Assembly: GCF_900105395.1 (NCBI RefSeq)
Contig: NZ_LT629775.1
Location: forward strand, 8,707,501 to 8,771,500
Direction of reading: 5' to 3'
Length of the DNA: 64,000 bases
Source: Streptomyces sp. TLI_053
GTDB taxonomy: Bacteria > Actinomycetota > Actinomycetes > Streptomycetales > Streptomycetaceae
Shown piece after piece: positions 59,874 to 64,000 of this stretch. The position numbers were made by a program, and so were the translations under genes. Numbering within the stretch: position 1 is the first letter of the stretch; each line of letters begins with the position of its first letter. The notes under the pieces were generated by a model, which was not told the origin of the DNA, made no database searches, and saw nothing but the letters and a program-made list of their open reading frames with translations.

Positions 59874-60272
59874 ATGTGGCCTCGCGTCAACGGCATGCGC
59901 TCGATGGAACTCGGCACCCCGGACGGGATCCGCGCCGAGCTGAACTCCCTGGTCCTGGCGGGCCGGAAGACGGCCACCACCGGTCTGCTCGCCGAGTACG
60001 CCGAGGAGTCCGAGGAGCTGGAGCTCCCCGGCGAGCGGCTGGCGCTCGTGGACGACGAGGGAGGGTTCGTCGCCGCGATCGAGATCACCGGTGTGGAGGT
60101 GACCACCTTCGGCGAGGTGACCTGGGAGCACGCTCGGGCGGAGGGCGAGGGGGACGCCTCGCTCGCGGAGTGGCGCGAAGGGCACCGCGGCTACTGGAGC
60201 CGCCTGGGAACCCCTGTCGAGGACGCGACCGCCGTGGTCTGTCTGGCCTTCCGTCTCGTCGAGGACCGGTGA
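59874..60272 (+). CDS. ASCH domain protein
   Basis: 132 residues. The ASCH (PUA-like) fold shows ELGTPDGIRAELNSLVLAGR, KTATTGLLAEYAEESEELEL and EITGVEVTTFGEVTWEHARA followed by EWREGHRGYW. ASCH proteins bind RNA or nucleosides; some are N4-acetylcytidine amidohydrolases. GAAGGGA precedes the ATG. The stop codon overlaps the -35 of the next promoter. Confidence 0.84.
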   Translation: MWPRVNGMRSMELGTPDGIRAELNSLVLAGRKTATTGLLAEYAEESEELELPGERLALVDDEGGFVAAIEITGVEVTTFGEVTWEHARAEGEGDASLAEWREGHRGYWSRLGTPVEDATAVVCLAFRLVEDR

Positions 60273-60280
60273 CCGAAAAA

Positions 60281-60296
60281 ATACCCCCCCAGGTAT
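60281..60296. promoter_or_regulatory. CsoR-like operator with overlapping promoter
   Basis: ATACC-CCCCCA-GGTAT resembles the copper or persulfide repressor boxes of the CsoR/CstR family in actinomycetes. TGACCG (60270-60275) and TATCCT (60294-60299) form an 18-bp-spaced promoter overlapping it, so binding would repress the small gene downstream. Confidence 0.55.
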
Positions 60297-60343
60297 CCTG
60301 GAGGGGGAGGAAGACCTCCCCACCGGATCAGAGGAGTCCCGAG

Positions 60344-60520
60344 ATGTGTCGACGAACCACGTGCCGCACCTGCGGCAAGGCCGGCTACGCGGGGTGCGGC
60401 ATGCACGTCGACCAGGTCCTGGCCGGTGTCCCCAAGGCGGCCCGCTGCACCTGCGACCGGAGCACGGGCGGCGGTGGCGGCCTCGGCGGCCTCCTGGCGA
60501 AGATCCTGGGCCGCGGCTGA
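60344..60520 (+). CDS. Small Cys-rich (zinc-ribbon-like) protein
   Basis: 58 residues. MCRRTTCRTCGKAGYAGCGM carries five Cys and, with CTCDRS later, seven in all; His in MHVDQVL may add a ligand. It would bind Zn, Cu or a persulfide. The C terminus is a Gly-rich GGGGGLGGLLAKILGRG tail. GAGGAG precedes the ATG. Its promoter overlaps a CsoR-like box, linking it to metal or sulfur stress by inference. Confidence 0.72.
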   Translation: MCRRTTCRTCGKAGYAGCGMHVDQVLAGVPKAARCTCDRSTGGGGGLGGLLAKILGRG

Positions 60521-60535
60521 GCCCGGCGGCCCGAT

Positions 60536-60562
60536 GCACGCCACCCGGCCCGGGTGGCGTGC
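60536..60562 (+). terminator. Terminator hairpin
   Basis: GCACGCCACCCGG paired with its complement around a single base, 15 bp after the Cys-rich protein stop. Confidence 0.7.
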
Positions 60563-60694
60563 GATCAGGGCTGTTGTGGCAAAAGGGCCTTGGCGCCCGG
60601 TGCGACGTGCTACGTTCCGTGGACAGATCGAAAACAGGTGACCCCGGCGGTGCTACCAACACCCCGGGGTCCGGCAACAGGAGCCAGACTCCCG

Positions 60695-61759
60695 ATGCAC
60701 GTCCATCGTAGCGCCCACGTGCGCAATTTCACCGTGCTGCCCAATGCCCTCCTCCAGTACCGGCGGCTGTCCTACACCGCCCGTGGACTCCTCGCCGACC
60801 TCCTCTCCCGGCCCGACGGCTGGCGCGAGGACGGGAGGCACATGGCCGACAGCAGCCCCCAGGGCCGGGGTGCGGTCCGCAAGGCGCTGAAGGAGCTGAC
60901 CGACGCCGGCTTCTACCGCGTCGAGAAGGTCCGTCTGCCGGACGGCACGATCCGCACCGATTCCCACGTCTACGACACCCCGCAGCTCGGCCTGCCGGGT
61001 GCCACCCGTCCGGGCCCCGGTGGAGCGAACGCCGGTGGGGCAGGCGTCCCTGTAGTGAAGAACCGGAGCCAAAGGCCCTCCCTCCCCGACGGCCCCGTCG
61101 CGGGCGGGGCGGACGAGGACCGGGCCGTTTGCGCTCTGCCGGACGAGCAGGTCCGCGAGGCGGTCGCCGTGCTGTTCCGCGTGATCCGCCCCGAGCCGCG
61201 CCTGCGCCTCGGTGAGGCCGAGGCGCGGGCACTCGCACCCCAGGTCGCCCAGTGGCTGGAACGCGGCGCGACCCGGGAGGACCTCGCTGCCGCCCTGCTG
61301 CCCGGCCTTCCCCTCCGGATCCATTCGGCGGTGGCGGTGCTCCGTCACCGCCTGGAGCACAAGGTGCCGCCCGCGCGGACCCCTGCGCGGGCGGCACCGG
61401 CCCGGTACGACGAGTGCGCCGAATGCCGGGACCCGATCCCCCGGCCGGGTGTCTGCCGCCGCTGCGCCGGCCACCTGGTCCCGGCGGTCGTCGTGGGCGC
61501 CGACGAGGCGTGTACCCGCAGCGGCGCCGCGCGGGCGCGGACCGCACTCCGGGCCGCGAAACCCACGGCCTGTACTGCGCCCGGTGGGCGACCGGTTGCC
61601 CACTACGGCTCTGTCGGGCACCCCGGTCGATCTTCGTCGGACGGGCTGCGATCTTCCTTCACGTGTGACGCCCGAGGAGAGGGGGACGGTCCGCCGATGC
61701 CCGACAGCACAGCCGCGTTGAAGCCCGGACGCGGGAACGCGGGCCGCAGCACGCCGTAA
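60695..61759 (+). CDS. Helix-turn-helix protein (replication-initiator-like or regulatory)
   Basis: 354 residues. The N terminus FTVLPNALLQYRRLSYTARG and DSSPQGRGAVRKALKELTDA is the conserved winged-helix domain of a Streptomyces family of unknown role. A Cys-ribbon CAECRDPIPRPGVCRRCAGH follows near residue 250. The last ~80 residues are low-complexity and codon-poor compared with the rest, so the frame may shift near 61510. The 5' leader has a GACCCCGG/CCGGGGTC hairpin (60640-60671). CAGGAG precedes the ATG. Confidence 0.72.
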   Translation: MHVHRSAHVRNFTVLPNALLQYRRLSYTARGLLADLLSRPDGWREDGRHMADSSPQGRGAVRKALKELTDAGFYRVEKVRLPDGTIRTDSHVYDTPQLGLPGATRPGPGGANAGGAGVPVVKNRSQRPSLPDGPVAGGADEDRAVCALPDEQVREAVAVLFRVIRPEPRLRLGEAEARALAPQVAQWLERGATREDLAAALLPGLPLRIHSAVAVLRHRLEHKVPPARTPARAAPARYDECAECRDPIPRPGVCRRCAGHLVPAVVVGADEACTRSGAARARTALRAAKPTACTAPGGRPVAHYGSVGHPGRSSSDGLRSSFTCDARGEGDGPPMPDSTAALKPGRGNAGRSTP

Positions 61760-61771
61760 AGGGGCAACCCC

Positions 61772-62212
61772 TCACCGGCGCCCGGTGGCCAGGACGACGA
61801 GGAACTGGCCGCCGCCCGCCTCGATCCGGGTGGTCACCGGCAGCCCCGGTGTCAGCCGGGAGAACCGGTCGGCCAGCCATTCCGCCGTCTCCTGGGCGTC
61901 CTTCCTGGTCGGGCAGCGGCCCACGATCTCGCGGCCCCCCTTGTGCTCCAGTCTCGCGGCAACGGCGATCAGCGGTGCGGGTTCGACCACGAAGAGGCGC
62001 TCCGGCCAGGCGATGACCACCTTGACCGCGCCCTTGCGGGTGTTGCACCCGCGGTGCGCGAGCCGCTCGGCGACCTTGGCCTTCCGGTCGGCCGTCCGGC
62101 TGTCGACACTGGGCCCCCGCGGGTCGTTCACCGACTTGTCGGGGTCGACCGGTTCGTCGCACACCCAGCATCGCCAGTTGTCGCGTTCGGCCACGTCATC
62201 GAGGAGACTCAT
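61772..62212 (-). CDS. HNH endonuclease-like protein
   Basis: 146 residues. N-terminal ~65 residues resemble an HNH nuclease fold: RDNWRCWVCDEPVDPDKSVN (C-x-x-C) and LAHRGCNTRKGAVKVVI (H..C-N), with the usual zinc-finger pair. The C-terminal half is an unrelated domain (WPERLFVVEPAPLIAVAARL, GGGQFLVVLATGRR). Catalytic His placement is not certain. Convergent with the HTH gene, 12 bp apart. Confidence 0.66.
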   Translation of the reverse strand: MSLLDDVAERDNWRCWVCDEPVDPDKSVNDPRGPSVDSRTADRKAKVAERLAHRGCNTRKGAVKVVIAWPERLFVVEPAPLIAVAARLEHKGGREIVGRCPTRKDAQETAEWLADRFSRLTPGLPVTTRIEAGGGQFLVVLATGRR

Positions 62213-62259
62213 CCGAGCAGACTAGCCGGAGACTTCGTACCCGGGGGTTCGGTGGGGCT

Positions 62260-62484
62260 TCACCGGGTGTCCCCGTCGGCCGTCGTCGGACGGGTTGCGG
62301 TCCGCTCCCGGACGAGGGAGTCCAGGGCCGCGCGGAGGCGGGCGGCCGCTTCGTCGGCGACGGGCGCCAGCTCGGGCGGCGGCGCGGTTCCGGCCGTGCC
62401 GCCCGTGCGTCGTGCTCGTTCCTCTTCTCCACTGTACCCCCGGGGGTATTTTTCCGGACCGGTGCCGGCGGTCGGTCGGCGCAC
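62260..62484 (-). CDS. Possible small acidic helical protein
   Basis: 74 codons in the frame with the strongest G/C third-position bias here; the stretch PELAPVADEAAARLRAALDS followed by LVRERTATRP is helix-like. Start is doubtful: the only in-frame candidate is a GTG at 62484 without ribosome site, and it would place a CsoR-like palindrome inside the coding region. It may be a real gene with an unusual start, or a remnant. Confidence 0.4.
   Translation of the reverse strand: MRRPTAGTGPEKYPRGYSGEEERARRTGGTAGTAPPPELAPVADEAAARLRAALDSLVRERTATRPTTADGDTR
62435..62448. promoter_or_regulatory. Perfect palindrome TACCCCCGGGGGTA, CsoR-like
   Basis: 14-bp perfect dyad of the C/G-run type used by CsoR/CstR repressors. 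It lies about 2.1 kb from the similar box at 60281. Confidence 0.5.
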
Positions 62485-62528
62485 GGCCGGTTGCCCGCAC
62501 GGCAGTTCGGTGCGCGTCAGGTATTGTC

Positions 62529-62541
62529 AGTAAACTTTACT
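62529..62541. promoter_or_regulatory. AT-rich palindrome AGTAAA-C-TTTACT
   Basis: Perfect 6-bp arms in an AT-rich patch of a GC-rich sequence, beside a TATTGT box (62522-62527). Probably an operator for the downstream phosphoesterase gene. Confidence 0.5.
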
Positions 62542-62605
62542 TACCACTAGGCTCCCCGACGGCGGCTTGGCGCGGCGCCCGCACCTCCGGGGCGTGACGT
62601 GCTCA

Positions 62606-62696
62606 GCGAGAGCTCTGACCCGGCCGCCGCGGTGGTGCGGGCCGCCGCTCTGCCGGCGCAGCCCGTGCACGGGCTGCGCCGGAGTCCAGCTCTCGC
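62606..62696 (+). promoter_or_regulatory. Structured 5' leader, candidate cis-regulatory RNA
   Basis: GCGAGAGCT at 62606-62614 pairs with AGCTCTCGC at 62688-62696. Between them lies a perfect 30-bp palindrome (62653-62682, arms beginning CCGGCGCAGCCCGTG) and a GC-rich stretch with a weaker stem, suggesting a three-way junction. It ends 27 bases before the ATG at 62724. No known riboswitch motif recognised; it could also be an attenuator. Confidence 0.5.
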
Positions 62697-62723
62697 CGTC
62701 AATCGAGGTCAGGGAGTCCAGGG

Positions 62724-64000
62724 ATGCGTCCCGAAGTCTCAGTGAGGCCTGTACACATCGGAGTGTTCGCCGCCGTGCTCGTGCTGGTGGCCGGACTACT
62801 GCTCGGCTGGTCCGGGCGGGCGGGAGCGGCGGCGGATCCGCTGCTCTCGCGGGGCAAGGCCGCCACGGCCTCGTCCACGGAGAGCTCGTCGTACGCGGCG
62901 GGCAAGGCGTTCGACGGCAACACCGGTACCCGGTGGGCGAGCGTGGAGGGGAAGGACCCGCAGTGGCTGCGGGTCGACCTCGGAGCGAACGCCACCGTCA
63001 CGCGGATCAAGCTGTCCTGGGAGGCCGCCTACGCGAAGGCGTACCGTCTGGAGGTGTCCGCCGACGGCTCGACCTGGACCCAGCTGGCCGAGGAGAAGGC
63101 GGGCAACGGCGGGACGGACGAGTGGACCGGCCTGAGCGGGAAGGGCCGCTACGTCCGGATGTACGGGACGGCGCGCGGCACGTCCTACGGCTACTCGCTG
63201 CTCGAGATGGAGGTCTACGGGACCACCGGGACCACGCCGACGCCCACGCCCACCGGACCGTCCCCGACCGGGACGACCGCGCCGGGCGGGGCCTTCACCG
63301 TCGTCGCGGCGGGCGACATCGCCGCGCAGTGCACCGCCTCGGACAGCGCCTGCGCGCACCCGAAGACCGCGGCCCTCGCCCAGCGGCTCGACCCGAAGTT
63401 CTACCTGACGATGGGTGACAACCAGTACGACGACGCCAGGTTGGCCGACTTCAAGGCCTACTACGACAAGACCTGGGGCGCGTTCAAGGCGAAGACCCAC
63501 CCCGTGCCCGGCAACCATGAGACCTACGACCCGGCCGGCTCCCTCGTCGGCTACAAGTCCTACTTCGGCAGCATCGCCTATCCGCAGGGCAAGAGCTGGT
63601 ACAGCTTCGACGAGGGCAACTGGCACTTCGTCGCCCTCGACTCCAACGCCTTCGACCAGAGCGCCCAGATCGACTGGCTGAAGGCCGACCTCGCGGCGAA
63701 CGGCAAGAAGTGCGTCGCCGCCTACTGGCACCACCCGCTGTACTCCTCCGGCGGGCACGGCAACGACCCGGTCTCCCGGCCGGTCTGGCGGATCCTCTAC
63801 GACGCCAAGGCCGATCTGGTGCTCAACGGGCACGACCACCACTACGAGCGGTTCGCCCCGCAGGACCCGGACGGCAAGGCCACCGCGGACGGGATCGTCG
63901 AGATCGTCGGCGGGATGGGCGGCGCCGAGCCCTACCCGATCGAGCAGATCCAGCCGAACAGCCAGAAGCGGATCAGCGGCGAGTACGGGGTGCTGAAGAT
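62724..64000 (+). CDS. Secreted discoidin (F5/8 type C) and metallophosphoesterase protein, 3' end outside the window
   Basis: At least 425 residues, truncated by the window end. Signal anchor or peptide (VHIGVFAAVLVLVAGLLLGW), then an F5/8 type C/CBM32 domain (TASSTESSSYAAGKAFDGNT, GTRWASVEGKDPQWLRVDLG), a Thr/Pro linker, and a calcineurin-like phosphoesterase domain: GDIAAQC, MGDNQYDD, VPGNHETYD, YWHHPLYSSGGHG and NGHDHHYERF are all metal-ligand motifs. It hydrolyses phosphate esters outside the cell. Stop not seen. Confidence 0.9.
   Translation, partial: MRPEVSVRPVHIGVFAAVLVLVAGLLLGWSGRAGAAADPLLSRGKAATASSTESSSYAAGKAFDGNTGTRWASVEGKDPQWLRVDLGANATVTRIKLSWEAAYAKAYRLEVSADGSTWTQLAEEKAGNGGTDEWTGLSGKGRYVRMYGTARGTSYGYSLLEMEVYGTTGTTPTPTPTGPSPTGTTAPGGAFTVVAAGDIAAQCTASDSACAHPKTAALAQRLDPKFYLTMGDNQYDDARLADFKAYYDKTWGAFKAKTHPVPGNHETYDPAGSLVGYKSYFGSIAYPQGKSWYSFDEGNWHFVALDSNAFDQSAQIDWLKADLAANGKKCVAAYWHHPLYSSGGHGNDPVSRPVWRILYDAKADLVLNGHDHHYERFAPQDPDGKATADGIVEIVGGMGGAEPYPIEQIQPNSQKRISGEYGVLK

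Noticed and set aside
62196..62432. Minus-strand 78-codon frame starting GTG after the CsoR-like box
   Set aside because: Start is well placed, but codon-position bias is poor; the other frame (62260-62484) looks more coding.
1..64000. Mobile element or prophage
   Set aside because: No transposase, integrase, att-like repeat pair or tRNA gene was seen; composition is uniform.

Overview
The window is very GC-rich (estimated above 70%), with strong G/C third-codon positions, GTG and TTG starts, A/G-rich ribosome binding sites and many long, GC-rich hairpins instead of U-tract terminators. Together with the gene families present (gamma-butyrolactone receptor type TetR protein, CU044_5270 protein, DUF3093, F420/flavin LLM oxidoreductases, ricin-lectin and PGRP secreted proteins) this points to a chromosomal segment of a Streptomycetaceae bacterium (Streptomyces or Kitasatospora). 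I see no tRNA, rRNA, transposase or CRISPR array.

Layout. 1-4.2 kb: 3' end of lysA, then a MoxR-type ATPase translationally coupled to a metallopeptidase/VWA protein. 4.4-6.7 kb: MFS exporter divergent from an ArsR-type regulator. 7.1-11.9 kb: secreted PNGase-A-like protein, a leucine-rich repeat protein followed by an in-frame repeat tail, and an editing-domain-less threonyl-tRNA synthetase preceded by a Thr-Thr-Thr leader peptide and attenuator. 12-21.4 kb: VOC/MarR pair, NlpC/P60 hydrolase, RidA, gamma-butyrolactone receptor homologue, LLM oxidoreductase/MarR/MFS efflux unit, pncA and an acyl-CoA ligase. 21.5-30.5 kb: frameshifted secreted amidase, a 1167-residue NTPase with near-identical TPRs, a sigma factor/CU044_5270 operon, a ricin-lectin protein and a tiny secreted peptide. 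30.6-37.2 kb: beta-lactamase-fold protein lacking its catalytic lysine and ordinary metabolic and transport genes.

37.2-44.3 kb is the most unusual region. A CHAT-like/NTPase/TPR protein lies behind a membrane-anchored protein. Divergently there is a two-gene RiPP locus: a 25-residue precursor ending in the aromatic-rich core AWYGWI and, after a strong hairpin, one cytochrome P450. This is the architecture of tryptorubin-like atropopeptides, with a core that differs from the one I know.

44.5-55.8 kb holds secreted proteins, glutaminase, a phosphoinositide-type phospholipase C, GNAT, an LLM oxidoreductase and an aldo/keto reductase that overlap tail to tail through a shared repeat, an epimerase, a LuxR-type regulator, an esterase and a lectin. 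56-59.6 kb is an operon of four paralogous single-pass membrane proteins with a shared extracytoplasmic motif. 59.9-64 kb has an ASCH protein, a Cys-rich small protein behind a CsoR-like operator, an HTH protein, an HNH-like protein and the 5' part of a discoidin/metallophosphoesterase gene with a highly structured leader.
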